A DNA stretch of 64,000 nucleotides from Maricaulis alexandrii (GTDB taxonomy: Bacteria > Pseudomonadota > Alphaproteobacteria > Caulobacterales > Maricaulaceae): contig NZ_SWKP01000003.1 of assembly GCF_005871165.1 (NCBI RefSeq), positions 558,001 to 622,000 of the forward strand, given 5' to 3'. Both the position numbers and the translations under genes were made by a program. The notes under the pieces were generated by a model, which saw only the letters and a program-made list of their open reading frames with translations, was not told the DNA's origin and made no database searches. Below, one piece after another: positions 53,105 to 61,339 of this stretch. Numbering within the stretch: the stretch's first letter is position 1; each line of letters begins with the position of its first letter.

Positions 53105-53935
53105 CTAGAGCTCCATCGGGTCATCCTGCGCGCCAAAGGCAATGGTGTATTGAATGGGCGCGTGATCATTCTCCTGCCACCACATGTACGGGTCGAAGGG
53201 CGGCGTGGCCTCAACCGTGCCCGCCAGGTCACCGCGCCAGATATAGTCCAGAACCTTGGGCTTGTATCGCGGATTGCGGGACCTGTGCGTCTCTGCCAGC
53301 CCCGGTGGCACGGCTTCCCATCCCATTGAATTCAGGATCATTTTGTCGTGCGCGGGAATGCTCTTGAACCCGACATTCATGTCACCGATCAGGGCGGCCG
53401 GCTTCTTCCAGCCTTCGAGTTCCCCACAGCAGTCCACGATCTGGCGCATCGCCGCCTCGTGATTGGCCGCCTTGGCATGGATCCCGCCGATGACAGCGCG
53501 CCCGGCATCCATTTCGATCATCGGACGCGCGTGGTCGGGCAACCAGACGAAATCCGTCCGGTCTCCCAGCCCGGTCAGCCCATCGACCTCTTCATCCCAG
53601 ACATAGGCGAAATTGCAGACACTCTTTCTCTGTTCCCGGGTTTCGGACCAGCGAAAACCGCCACGCATGCCGGGCCTGGGATATCCGATCGTATTGATGC
53701 GGTTGGCGATCGTCTGGGCGAAGGCATCGCCCTTGCCTTTCGCGTCAGGCACTTCCGCCATGATGAGAATGTCAAACTTGGACAGCCGGTACCAATCCAT
53801 GATCTGGTCGATCAGGTACTGGGTGGAGGCCGGGGCCCGATAGCCCAGCGGAGCATTCTCATCCAGCGTCACAGAGGTGTGCTTCTCGACGTTCCAGAAG
53901 CCCACTGAAAGAAAGTCCACACCGCGTACGGGCAT
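53105..53935 (-). CDS. DNase I-like endonuclease/exonuclease/phosphatase superfamily protein
   Basis: A 276-residue protein with the EEP catalytic set in order: Asn15 (GFWNVEKH), Glu60 (IMAEVPD), His152 (GGIHAKAAN), Asp184 and Asn186 (GDMNVGF), Asp229 (VLDYIW), Asp256 and His257 (ENDHAPI). It could cut DNA, RNA or a phospholipid head group; no signal peptide is visible from MPVRGVDF. The ATG at 53935 follows the strong site AGGGGAGGG. Divergent from the beta-rich protein at 54087. Confidence 0.78.
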   Translation of the reverse strand: MPVRGVDFLSVGFWNVEKHTSVTLDENAPLGYRAPASTQYLIDQIMDWYRLSKFDILIMAEVPDAKGKGDAFAQTIANRINTIGYPRPGMRGGFRWSETREQRKSVCNFAYVWDEEVDGLTGLGDRTDFVWLPDHARPMIEMDAGRAVIGGIHAKAANHEAAMRQIVDCCGELEGWKKPAALIGDMNVGFKSIPAHDKMILNSMGWEAVPPGLAETHRSRNPRYKPKVLDYIWRGDLAGTVEATPPFDPYMWWQENDHAPIQYTIAFGAQDDPMEL

Positions 53936-54086
53936 GCGCCCTCCCCTGAATCGCCTTGTGACGGACCTGCACCGCCAAACCCAAATACCATACGGCTTGA
54001 GCGTGCCTGATTTTCTCACTCCATTCCAGATTGCACCGCAATTCAGCGACTGCTAGCGTCCGGTTTCACAATGACAATCGGGGAAG

Positions 54087-54977
54087 ATGGCGATGAGAAC
54101 GATCTACAAGCAGGCGGTTTCCGGCACGCTTGCCTCGGTGGAAAGCGACACCACTGTCAGTGTCCAGCTCTCCAACAATCTGGCCTTCAGCATCAATCTC
54201 TACGCCACCACCAGCACCGGGTCCCGGCAATTCGTGCAGACCATCGGACATGACAATGGCGCCACGATTACCGGCACGGAAGGCGACGCGATCATCGTCA
54301 CCTGTCTGATGTCGGGCAGCTTCATCTGCTCATTCACCCTTTCGGGCTCCGTGAGCAATATCGCCGTCGCCCCATCCGTGCTGACACCGCCCAATGATAT
54401 CGGCCCGATTCCGCAACCGACGACCGAGATCCTGGTGCCCGTGAACTCGCCCCTGGTCATGGTCGGGACCAACCTCCTGCCCAATGGGAATATCATCACC
54501 CGTGAGCAGTACTGGAACCTTCAGGGTGACAGTTACAGCCTGGTGGTCGGGGAATCGCGGACCGTGAGCTATTCGACCGCTTCGGGCCGGCAATCGACCT
54601 CTTCCAGCGAAGAATCCGTGGCGGCCTCCATCGGCGTCAACGGACAGATCGGCTGGGGACCGGTCTCGGCGGGCCTGTCCGGCAGCCTGAATGCCCAGTC
54701 CAGCCACTTCCAGCAGGTCACGGTGGAAGAGGAAAGCACCGCCTATTCATCCGAGACGGTCTCCAACGACACGACGGAAGACTTCGTGGTTTTGCGCTGG
54801 CAGATGATGGATCTGATCACGGTCTATGAGCCCGCCCAGTTCAATCCGATTTCCTCGGTTGTGAGCGGGCTCAGCCCCGTGATCGTCCAGCGCTACGACA
54901 TTTCCAGCCTGGTCGGGACCGAGGCGGATGCCCTTCCGGCCCCCCGGACGGTCCCGGTCACGGCCGTCCTGAACTGA
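54087..54977 (+). CDS. Beta-rich protein with aerolysin-like repeat pattern, function unknown
   Basis: A 296-residue protein I cannot place in a family with certainty. The first 100 residues look like a beta-sandwich (VSVQLSNNLAFSINLYATT, GSRQFVQTIGHD). From about 130 there is a Ser/Thr/Gly-rich alternation (ESRTVSYSTASGRQSTSSS, ASIGVNGQIGWGPVSAGLSG, EEESTAYSSETVSNDTT), then LRWQMMDLITVYEP. Amphipathic Ser/Thr stretches around a gly-rich insert are found in aerolysin-type pore-forming proteins. There is no signal peptide. Convergent with a small membrane protein gene that overlaps its end by 20 nt. Confidence 0.6.
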   Translation: MAMRTIYKQAVSGTLASVESDTTVSVQLSNNLAFSINLYATTSTGSRQFVQTIGHDNGATITGTEGDAIIVTCLMSGSFICSFTLSGSVSNIAVAPSVLTPPNDIGPIPQPTTEILVPVNSPLVMVGTNLLPNGNIITREQYWNLQGDSYSLVVGESRTVSYSTASGRQSTSSSEESVAASIGVNGQIGWGPVSAGLSGSLNAQSSHFQQVTVEEESTAYSSETVSNDTTEDFVVLRWQMMDLITVYEPAQFNPISSVVSGLSPVIVQRYDISSLVGTEADALPAPRTVPVTAVLN

Positions 54978-55122
54978 CCGGTCCGTCCGCAAGACCCCGG
55001 TCCGCCGGCGCGTTCATCGCACCGCCATCCTCGCCGGACGGCCAGGCCAGGACGGGCAACCAGATCAGCACGGTCAGGGCCAGCGTGATCCGCAATTCCC
55101 ACACGGACCGGCGCCGCCTCAC
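54958..55122 (-). CDS. 54-residue small membrane protein
   Basis: GTG start at 55122, TGA at 54958-54960. Residues 2-6 are a basic run (RRRRS), 9-29 a hydrophobic helix ([20 protein letters not shown]), then a polar tail. The start overlaps the stop of the DUF1348 gene by 4 nt (GTGA), which fits translational coupling and supports a real gene despite its length. Function unknown. It would be the last gene of the PNPOx-like/DUF1348 operon. Confidence 0.5.
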   Translation of the reverse strand: MRRRRSVWELRITLALTVLIWLPVLAWPSGEDGGAMNAPADRGLADGPVSSGRP

Positions 55123-55595
55123 AGGCCCAACTCCGTCAGGCCGGGATGGTCATCGGGCCGGCGGCCCTGGGGCCAGTGGAAGAGCCGGTCCGCGTCCGCG
55201 ATGGCCTGGTCATTGATGCTGGCCACGCGCCATCGCATCAGCCCGTCCGGGGCGAATTCCCAGTTCTCATTGCCGTGCGCGCGGAAGCACCGGCCCGCCG
55301 CATCGCGCCATTCATAGGCGAAACGCACCGCAATCCGGTTGTCGCGCCAGGCCCAGATTTCCTTGATCAGGCGATAGTCCAGTTCGCGGGCCCATTTGCG
55401 GGTGAGGAAGTCGACGATCGCCGCCCGCCCGGTCAGGAAAGTGTCGCGATTGCGCCACTCACTGTCCGGCGTATAGGCCAGCGCCACGGCCTCCGGATCG
55501 CGGGAATTCCAGGCATCCTCGGCCAGGCGCACCTTGCGGGCCGCCGCCTCCCGTGTCTCGAAGGGCGGCAGGGGCGGACGGATGGCGCGGGTCAT
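55119..55595 (-). CDS. DUF1348 (NTF2-like) protein
   Basis: A 158-residue protein of the nuclear-transport-factor-2-like fold. Conserved DUF1348 segments: [78 protein letters not shown]. These pockets usually bind small ligands; the role is unknown. ATGA overlap with the PNPOx-like gene upstream and GTGA with the small protein downstream. Confidence 0.9.
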   Translation of the reverse strand: MTRAIRPPLPPFETREAAARKVRLAEDAWNSRDPEAVALAYTPDSEWRNRDTFLTGRAAIVDFLTRKWARELDYRLIKEIWAWRDNRIAVRFAYEWRDAAGRCFRAHGNENWEFAPDGLMRWRVASINDQAIADADRLFHWPQGRRPDDHPGLTELGL

Positions 55596-56239
55596 GTCCG
55601 GTCCTCCGCATTGTCCCGACGGGCCAGTGCCAGTTCGGCCCGCAAGCGGGCATTCTCGTCCTCCAGCCCGGTCAGCCGCTCCCGGACACCCCGCAGGCTT
55701 TCGATGATCTCGTCTTCGGTGAAACGCGGGGTGATGTGCTGCGGACAGTTCCAGTCGAAAGCGGCCAGACGCAGCAGGACGATGCGTTCCGGCCGGGCGC
55801 GGTAGTCCGCAGACAGGACCTCACCCGCCAGGGCGCTCTCCGCCTCAACGGGCAGGAACTCCACCCGCGCATAGATCTTCAGCCGCATCTGCCGGGTGTA
55901 ATCCATAAGGATCAGGGCCACCCGGTCATTGGCGCGCAGATTGCCCGTCGAGATGTATTGGCGGTTCCCCCGATAATCGGCGAAGGCCAGGGTGCGCTCG
56001 TCCAGGATGGTGAGAAATCCCGCCGGACCACCCCGGTGCTGGACATAGGGCCAGCCGGTTTCCGACACGCTGGCCATGTAAAAGCTGTCGCGCGCGGCAA
56101 TGAAATCCATCTCATGGCGGGTGAAGGCATCAAAGGCGCGGTCACCCTGGAAATGGTCGAAGACATGGGCGCTGCCCATTTCCGCCTGCACGGCCCGGAC
56201 GCTGGGTGTCCGGGCGATGTCGAGAAATCCGTAGCTCAT
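55592..56239 (-). CDS. Pyridoxamine 5'-phosphate oxidase-like flavoprotein
   Basis: A 215-residue protein with the split-barrel PNPOx-like fold. [24 protein letters not shown] and [16 protein letters not shown] are typical of the FMN-binding part, and a coiled-coil stretch ([22 protein letters not shown]) ends it. Family members reduce small molecules or haem; PLP synthesis is unlikely here. AGGAGG precedes the ATG at 56239. It heads the three-gene run with DUF1348 and the small membrane protein. Confidence 0.85.
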   Translation of the reverse strand: MSYGFLDIARTPSVRAVQAEMGSAHVFDHFQGDRAFDAFTRHEMDFIAARDSFYMASVSETGWPYVQHRGGPAGFLTILDERTLAFADYRGNRQYISTGNLRANDRVALILMDYTRQMRLKIYARVEFLPVEAESALAGEVLSADYRARPERIVLLRLAAFDWNCPQHITPRFTEDEIIESLRGVRERLTGLEDENARLRAELALARRDNAEDRT

Positions 56240-56276
56240 GGCGAGCCTCCTGTCCGTATCACCTGGCAAAGAAGAC

Positions 56277-56301
56277 GGGCGGACCGGAGACCGGTCCGCC
56301 C
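56277..56301 (-). terminator. Hairpin terminator after the CMD-family gene
   Basis: GGGCGGACCGG pairs with CCGGTCCGCCC around a 3-base loop, and GTCTTCTTTG follows on the minus strand. It also separates that gene from the PNPOx-like operon. Confidence 0.75.
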
Positions 56302-56309
56302 GCAGGGGA

Positions 56310-56855
56310 TCAGGCCGCTTCCGTGACCGACACGACGGGGAAGTCGATATCGGTCCGGGCGACATTGTTGATCAGGTTGGTGAAGACGTTCTCGGCCGCC
56401 AGCGCGATGATCTCGATGATCTGGCTGTCGGAATAGCCGGCCTCACGAACCGCCGCGATATCGGCATCGCTGACCTGGCCACGCTCACGAACGACTTTCG
56501 CGGCAAAGCCGACGGCCAGCGCGACCTTGGCATCGCCGGAACTGCCGGCCCGGTTGCGGGCAATCTCTTCCGGCGTCAGCTTGGCCAGGTTGAGCCCCAG
56601 ATAGGTATGGGCCGACAGGCAGTACTCACAGCCATTGATCTGTGCCACAGCCAGCGCGATCCGCTCACGGGTCTTCACGTCCAGGGTCCGGGCCAGGGCG
56701 CCGTTATTGCCGATAAAGCCTTCCAGAACAGCCGGGCTGGACGAGACGAGACGGAACATGTTCGGCACCACGCCGAGCTGTTTGTGGACGGCATCCAGGA
56801 TCGGCTTGGAGGCTTCCGGGGCATTGTCGAGATCGGGGATGGGCAGACGGGACAT
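56310..56855 (-). CDS. Carboxymuconolactone decarboxylase/AhpD-like peroxidase-family protein
   Basis: A 181-residue helical protein. The AhpD-like catalytic pair is Cys76 and Cys79 (CEYCLSAHT) with His83 and Glu64 (RERIALAVAQINGCEYC), fitting alkylhydroperoxidase proton-relay chemistry. NMFRLVSSSPAVLEGF is the N-terminal signature. AAGGAG precedes the ATG. It is the likely target of the divergent LysR regulator. Confidence 0.88.
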   Translation of the reverse strand: MSRLPIPDLDNAPEASKPILDAVHKQLGVVPNMFRLVSSSPAVLEGFIGNNGALARTLDVKTRERIALAVAQINGCEYCLSAHTYLGLNLAKLTPEEIARNRAGSSGDAKVALAVGFAAKVVRERGQVSDADIAAVREAGYSDSQIIEIIALAAENVFTNLINNVARTDIDFPVVSVTEAA

Positions 56856-56980
56856 TCGTTTTCTCCTTGAAGGTCGGGGCGATCCGGTTGGACCGCGTCT
56901 TGCCGGGGAGAAATAGAGATTTCATTTTTGATTATAATACCGCACAATCGGAAATCACTTTTCCAATTATCGGAATTATC
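56856..56980. promoter_or_regulatory. Divergent promoter between the CMD-family gene and LysR
   Basis: A 125-bp AT-rich gap with ATTATAAT at 56931-56938, a palindrome that gives TATAAT on both strands, and a direct repeat AATTAT-cgg-AATTAT at 56965-56979 touching the LysR start codon. Divergent LysR spacers usually hold T-N11-A operators; candidate dyads exist but none is unique. Confidence 0.5.
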
Positions 56981-57889
56981 ATGGACCGTCTCAAAGCCAT
57001 GTCGATCCTGGTGCGGGTGGTGGAAACGGGCAGTTTCTCGGCAGCCGGCCGCGATCTCGGCATCCCGCTCGCCACGGTCAGCCGTCAGGTGACCGAGCTG
57101 GAAGCCCATCTGGGCACCCGCCTGCTCAACCGGACGACGCGCACCCTCGCCCTGACCGATGCCGGGCAGGCCTATCTGGCCTCGGCCCGCCGCATCCTGG
57201 ACCAGGTCGAGGAGGCCGAGCAGGCGGCCTCGGGTGAGTTCCACACGCCGCGCGGTGAGTTGTCCGTCACCGCCCCGGTCTGTTTCGGCCATCTCCACAC
57301 CCTGCCCGTGGTGGAGGAATTCCTGGCCGCCTACCCACAGATCAATGTCCGGCTGACCCTGTCCGACCGCAATCTCCACCTGATGGATGACCATATCGAC
57401 ATGGCCGTGCGGATCGGCCCCCTGCCGGACAGCGGGCTGATCGCAACGAAGATCGGGGAGGTACGCACCGTCGTGGTCGCCGCGCCCGACCTGCTGGCGG
57501 CCCACGGCACGCCGAAAACCCCCGACGCCCTGTCCGCCCTGCCCGGCGTGCATTTCGACATTCTCTCACCGGGCGGGCGCTGGTCCTTCACCGGGGCTGA
57601 CGGCAAGACCCGGGACGTGAGCCCGCAGCCGCGCCTGACCGTGTCCGCAGCGGCTCCGGCCATCCAGGCCGCCTGCGACGGTGTCGGTGTCACCCGGGTG
57701 CTGAGCTATCAATGCGCCGAGGCCGTGCAGACCGGCCAATTGCGGATCCTGCTGGACGACCATGAACCGGCTCGTCTGCCCGTGCATCTCCTGCATGCGG
57801 CGCGCGGTACATTGCCCACCAAGATGCGGGTCTTCCTGGATTTCGCCAAAACCCGCCTGCGCGAACGCCTGACGGCTTTGGCCTGCTAG
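56981..57889 (+). CDS. LysR-family transcriptional regulator
   Basis: A 302-residue regulator: N-terminal helix-turn-helix (AMSILVRVVETGSFSAAGRDLGIPLATVSRQVTELEAHLGTRLLNRTTRTLALTDAG) and a periplasmic-binding-like effector domain from about 90. It belongs to the branch with the PRGELSVTAP segment. The frame is open to 56867, but the ATG at 56981 gives MDRLKAMSIL. It should activate or repress the divergent AhpD-like gene. Confidence 0.93.
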   Translation: MDRLKAMSILVRVVETGSFSAAGRDLGIPLATVSRQVTELEAHLGTRLLNRTTRTLALTDAGQAYLASARRILDQVEEAEQAASGEFHTPRGELSVTAPVCFGHLHTLPVVEEFLAAYPQINVRLTLSDRNLHLMDDHIDMAVRIGPLPDSGLIATKIGEVRTVVVAAPDLLAAHGTPKTPDALSALPGVHFDILSPGGRWSFTGADGKTRDVSPQPRLTVSAAAPAIQAACDGVGVTRVLSYQCAEAVQTGQLRILLDDHEPARLPVHLLHAARGTLPTKMRVFLDFAKTRLRERLTALAC

Positions 57890-57890
57890 C

Positions 57891-58589
57891 TCAGCGCGAT
57901 TTCGCCTGCCTCCGCCGAAGGGCCACATAGTCGCGCAGCAGGCCAACGCGGCGCGGCCGGAAGTTTTCCGTCCCCGGAGCCAGCGTTTCGATACGGGCGA
58001 CATGGAATACCCGGTAATCCCGCCGCAAACGGCAATGGGCCAGCAGCATCAGCGTGCCCTCACCATAGGACAGGCCCAGCGGCCAGATCTCCCGTTCGGA
58101 CACCTGGTCCTTGAGATCCCGATAGCGCATCACCAAGCTGGTCTCGTCCCAGCAGGCCTGGCGCAAGAGATCGAGATCGATGCGAACCTCCGGCCGCGTA
58201 TCCGTCGGGTACCAGGCCCGCATGGCCGAGTGCAGGGCCTGTTGTGACTGTGTATCCGGCAGGGTCGCAATGATCCGCGCCAGCGCGTCCTGGCCGGCCC
58301 GGGTCAGGCTGTCATCCCCGATACGCTCCAGCGAGCTGATGGCCAGGCTCAGCGCCTCGATTTCCAGACGGGAGAAGCTCTGTGGCGGCAGGGCCGGATC
58401 CTCGGTCAGCGTATAGCCGACCCCGGCCGCCCCATCGATCAGGGCTCCACCCGCCCGCAGCGTGGCGATGTCGCGATAGAGCTGGCGCAGGGAAACATCG
58501 GTCTCCTCGGCCAGCCGGGCCGCGGTCACCGGCGCCGGCAGGCGGCGCATCAAATCCAGAAGGCGCATCAGACGATCTGTGCGGGCCAC
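57891..58589 (-). CDS. WYL-domain (YafY-like) transcriptional regulator
   Basis: A 232-residue protein: N-terminal winged helix (RLMRLLDLMRRLPAPVTAARLAEETDVSLRQLYRDIATLRAGG), a linker, and a WYL domain (about 120-230; MRYRDLKDQV, EREIWPLGLSYGEGTLMLLAHCRLR, FHVARIETL). WYL domains bind ligands or nucleic acids. The GTG at 58589 follows AGGAGAAAAG; an in-frame TTG at 58607 is less likely. It may regulate the divergent GST. Confidence 0.88.
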   Translation of the reverse strand: MARTDRLMRLLDLMRRLPAPVTAARLAEETDVSLRQLYRDIATLRAGGALIDGAAGVGYTLTEDPALPPQSFSRLEIEALSLAISSLERIGDDSLTRAGQDALARIIATLPDTQSQQALHSAMRAWYPTDTRPEVRIDLDLLRQACWDETSLVMRYRDLKDQVSEREIWPLGLSYGEGTLMLLAHCRLRRDYRVFHVARIETLAPGTENFRPRRVGLLRDYVALRRRQAKSR

Positions 58590-58662
58590 GCTTTTCTCCT
58601 GCCGCAATCTGTCAGCAGGCAGGGTTTAGGACACGGCCCTGGGATCACAAAGGAGAAACGCC

Positions 58663-59259
58663 ATGCCCACCCTCTTCCACGCCCCGATGAGCCGCTCCTC
58701 GGGCATTGTCACCCTGATCGATGAGCTCGGTGCCGATGTGGACATCCGCCAGGTCTCGATTCCCCGCCAGGACGGCAGTGGCCAGACCGACCCGGCCAAT
58801 CCCCATCCCGAGGGAAAAGTCCCCTTCCTGGTCGATGGCACGGATACGGTCCGGGAACGCGGCGCCATCGTCCTCTATCTCACGGACCAGTACCCGGAAG
58901 CCGGTCTGGGCCCGATCGAGGGCAGTCCGCAGCGCGGCGAATACCTGTCCTGGCTGTTCTATTATCAGGGTGTGATGGAGCCGGTCTTCATCCTGCATGC
59001 GGCCGGGCTGAGCCATCCGATGGTGTCGGCCAGCCTGCGCGACATGGAGGCCATGCTGGCCCGTCTGTCAGACGCGCTGGAAACGCGCCCCTATCTGCTG
59101 GGCGAGCGCTATTCGGCCGCCGACCTGCTCTGCTCCAGCCCGTTCCAATGGTTCAGCGACCTCTTGCCCGACAATCCGCGCATCCGGGACTGGGTGGCAC
59201 GCTGTGCCGACCGGCCGGCAGCAAAGCGGACGCTGGAACGGGAGATGGCCGAGGCCTGA
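58663..59259 (+). CDS. Glutathione S-transferase family protein
   Basis: A 198-residue GST. N-terminal thioredoxin-like domain (LFHAPMSRSSGIVTLIDELG, NPEGKVPFLVDG-like HPEGKVPFLVDG, then RERGAIVLYLTDQ) and a helical C-terminal domain (GERYSAADLLCSSPFQW). Ser11 or Ser13 near the N-terminus could activate glutathione. Divergent from the WYL regulator across about 73 bp, a layout often seen for regulated detoxification genes. Confidence 0.88.
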   Translation: MPTLFHAPMSRSSGIVTLIDELGADVDIRQVSIPRQDGSGQTDPANPHPEGKVPFLVDGTDTVRERGAIVLYLTDQYPEAGLGPIEGSPQRGEYLSWLFYYQGVMEPVFILHAAGLSHPMVSASLRDMEAMLARLSDALETRPYLLGERYSAADLLCSSPFQWFSDLLPDNPRIRDWVARCADRPAAKRTLEREMAEA

Positions 59260-59297
59260 GCGCAAGGCCCGGGGCCAGGGGCCCGGGCCCCGACCGG

Positions 59298-59528
59298 TCA
59301 GTAAACGCGAAAGCGGGGGCGCTGCGGAACGGTCTTCTTGGCCGGCTCGGGCGCGGGTTCGGCTGCCTCGCGGGCCAGACGGGCCTCGCGGAGTTTGCGG
59401 GTGAGCGCGGTACGCTCATCGGTTTCAGCCTGGCGAATATCCCGGACGACCTGATCGGTCATTTCCGCCTTGTTCTTCACCGGGCCAGTTTTCAGCTTGA
59501 AGACATCGTCTTCGATCTTGCGGACCAT
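59298..59528 (-). CDS. Small hypothetical coiled-coil protein
   Basis: A 76-residue charged protein from the ATG at 59528 (MVRKIEDDVFKLKTGPVKNKAEMTD). The middle (ADTDERTALTRKLREARLAREAAE-like) is helical and coiled-coil prone; the end is Pro-rich and basic (KKTVPQRPRFRVY). No family recognised. GGAGAGGAGG precedes the start. It lies downstream of cspA and may be read through the terminator between them. Confidence 0.6.
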   Translation of the reverse strand: MVRKIEDDVFKLKTGPVKNKAEMTDQVVRDIRQAETDERTALTRKLREARLAREAAEPAPEPAKKTVPQRPRFRVY

Positions 59529-59560
59529 GCTCGGTCCTCCTCTCCTGGGAGATAAAAGAA

Positions 59561-59588
59561 AAGGGGCCGGACTGATGCCCGGCCCCTT
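59561..59588 (-). terminator. Rho-independent terminator of cspA
   Basis: AAGGGGCCGG and CCGGCCCCTT pair around an 8-base loop, and TTTTCTTTT follows on the minus strand. Confidence 0.85.
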
Positions 59589-59640
59589 CATCGTCTCTGA
59601 TCTGCGCGGCCGGCATCCGGCGCGCAAATGCGCTGTCAGC

Positions 59641-59850
59641 CTAGACGGCTTCCAGCTGGTCAGCAGCGCTCTTGCCGCTGCGCTTGTCCTGGACCACTTC
59701 GAAGCTGAGCTTCTGGCCTTCGGTCAGCGGCAGCATGCCGGCGCGCTCGACTGCGGTGGCGTGGACAAAAACGTCCGTGCCGCCATCATCCGGAGCGATG
59801 AAACCGAAGCCTTTGGTGGTATTGAAGAATTTAACGGTACCAGTAGCCAT
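59641..59850 (-). CDS. Cold shock protein
   Basis: A 69-residue CspA-family single-strand nucleic-acid binder. RNP1 is KGFGFIAP and RNP2 VFVHATAV; the fold is a five-stranded OB barrel. It acts as an RNA chaperone and anti-terminator. AAGGAT precedes the ATG. About 195 bp lie upstream, room for a long leader, but no known leader motif was seen. A terminator follows. Confidence 0.95.
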   Translation of the reverse strand: MATGTVKFFNTTKGFGFIAPDDGGTDVFVHATAVERAGMLPLTEGQKLSFEVVQDKRSGKSAADQLEAV

Positions 59851-60045
59851 GACGAGATCCTTTCAATCAGTCACGTGAATGTGGGCCCAAGCGGCCGAGT
59901 GCCGAGGGAGCCCGAGTGTCGATTTTGGAAGGAAGAGCGTCAGAGCGACGGCGCAAGGCCGTGGCCGGAAGATTCGGCATTCAAGATCGAGTGACGTCTT
60001 TATGGGCCGGAACTGTGTTGAAAGCAAGGCAGGACAGTTCGCGGA

Positions 60046-60915
60046 CTAGCCCAGTTCGAAAGTCGTGACGCCAAACACGCGCTCATGAGCCATGTCCGGG
60101 ACGCCACCCAGATACATGCGGGCACAGCCGAATGTCTCGCTCAGGCCATGCCGTTTCACCAGGGCCTGGGCGCCGGACTGGTTCTCCGGGGCATCAAGGA
60201 TCAGCGTGTCACCGGCGGCGAATTCCGCCAGCGACTGGAACACGGCCTCGGCCCCTTCCGCATCATCGGCAAAGAGCGGCCCGATCTTGCAGCCCTTGCC
60301 GCAACGCCGGATCACGCCATAGCCGGCCAGCCGGCCGTCCCGCACCAGCCCGACCGCCTTGCGCTCCGGCAGGGAGATCCAGGCCTTCAGGAAGGCCTCG
60401 CGCGGGCCGGGGAAACAGGTGCGGTCGTATTCGGTCAGCGCCTCGAACGGCACATCCGCCAGAGGCACGACCTGTTCGGCGGTTGGCGCCACCGTGAAAT
60501 CCGCCGGCCAGGCGCGCTCATAGCGCAGATTGCGATGGGAGAAGACGAAGCCGCCCCTGGCATACCAGTCCGCCATCTCGAACACGCCATCCATGCCGAT
60601 CACCGCGCCCGGTTTCAGCCGCGCGATCAGCCGGTCCCGCCGCGCCTGCCAGAGCTGCGTGCCCAGCCCCTGGCGCCGGATCTCCGGCTGCATGATGAAC
60701 AGCCCCATGAAACCGTACGCATCCCCATAGGCCGTGATCGCCCCGCCCCCGATGATCTCGCCCTCCAGCTCGGCCGCAATGAAGGCCTCCGGATCACAGG
60801 CCCAAAAGGCCTCGTCGTCATGATAACCCGGGAACCAGCCTTCCGCGTCTGCCAGCCTGATATGGGCAAAGGCTTCATCGCGGGTCATGGGGCGGATGGT
60901 GGGGGTTTGGGTCAT
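60046..60915 (-). CDS. Two-domain GNAT acetyltransferase (YitH-like)
   Basis: A 289-residue protein. The N-terminal GNAT has the coenzyme-A loop RRQGLGTQLWQARRDRL near residue 83. The C-terminal half (RTCFPGPREAFLKAWISLP, GYGVIRRCGKGCKIGPLFAD) matches the YitH-type GNAT_C domain. The start has no Shine-Dalgarno site; ATG at 60888 is an alternative. Substrate unknown. Confidence 0.85.
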   Translation of the reverse strand: MTQTPTIRPMTRDEAFAHIRLADAEGWFPGYHDDEAFWACDPEAFIAAELEGEIIGGGAITAYGDAYGFMGLFIMQPEIRRQGLGTQLWQARRDRLIARLKPGAVIGMDGVFEMADWYARGGFVFSHRNLRYERAWPADFTVAPTAEQVVPLADVPFEALTEYDRTCFPGPREAFLKAWISLPERKAVGLVRDGRLAGYGVIRRCGKGCKIGPLFADDAEGAEAVFQSLAEFAAGDTLILDAPENQSGAQALVKRHGLSETFGCARMYLGGVPDMAHERVFGVTTFELG

Positions 60916-60941
60916 GGGGGGAGATTATCGGAACCCCACGC

Positions 60942-61134
60942 CTTGTCATCCCGGATGGATGCCCGGCGCAGGCCGGTCCCCTGCCTTCGCAGGGATAAAC
61001 TCCAGTCCGGGCCCCATAATCCCGGTTCGAGTTTGGCCAGCTACGGACACCGAGACTGCTTTCGGGTTTGTTCCGCGCGTATGGGTCCCGGCTCTGCGGC
61101 CTGCTTTCGCAGGCCATTCGGCCGGGATGACAAG
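60942..61134. repeat. Family III intergenic repeat, long copy
   Basis: 193 bp bounded by perfect 13-bp terminal inverted repeats (CTTGTCATCCCGG, and its reverse complement at 61122-61134). Inner hairpins include GGCCTGC-tttc-GCAGGCC (near 61098-61115). No open frame of interest. Confidence 0.75.
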
Positions 61135-61158
61135 CTATGCACTGAAGGGAATATACGC

Positions 61159-61331
61159 CCTCCTTCCCCTTGATGGGGACGGAGGAGCCCAAGGACAGTC
61201 CGGGGGACTGTCCGACGTGACGACGGCCCGAAGGGCCGGAAGGGGTGAAACGCGCGGCGTTCCAAATCTTGGAAGGTCACCCACTCCACCGCGCATCTGC
61301 GCGGTCCCCCTCGCCCATCAAGGGCGAGGAC
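61159..61331. repeat. Family I intergenic repeat, copy B
   Basis: Hairpin ends CCTTCCCCTTGATGGGGA and CGCCCATCAAGGGCG. 61160-61211 equals 6141-6190 read on the minus strand, so the central block is inverted relative to the flanks. It lies directly beside the family III element. With it, it fills the 424-bp gene-free gap before guaA. Confidence 0.7.
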
Positions 61332-61339
61332 CTAAAACC

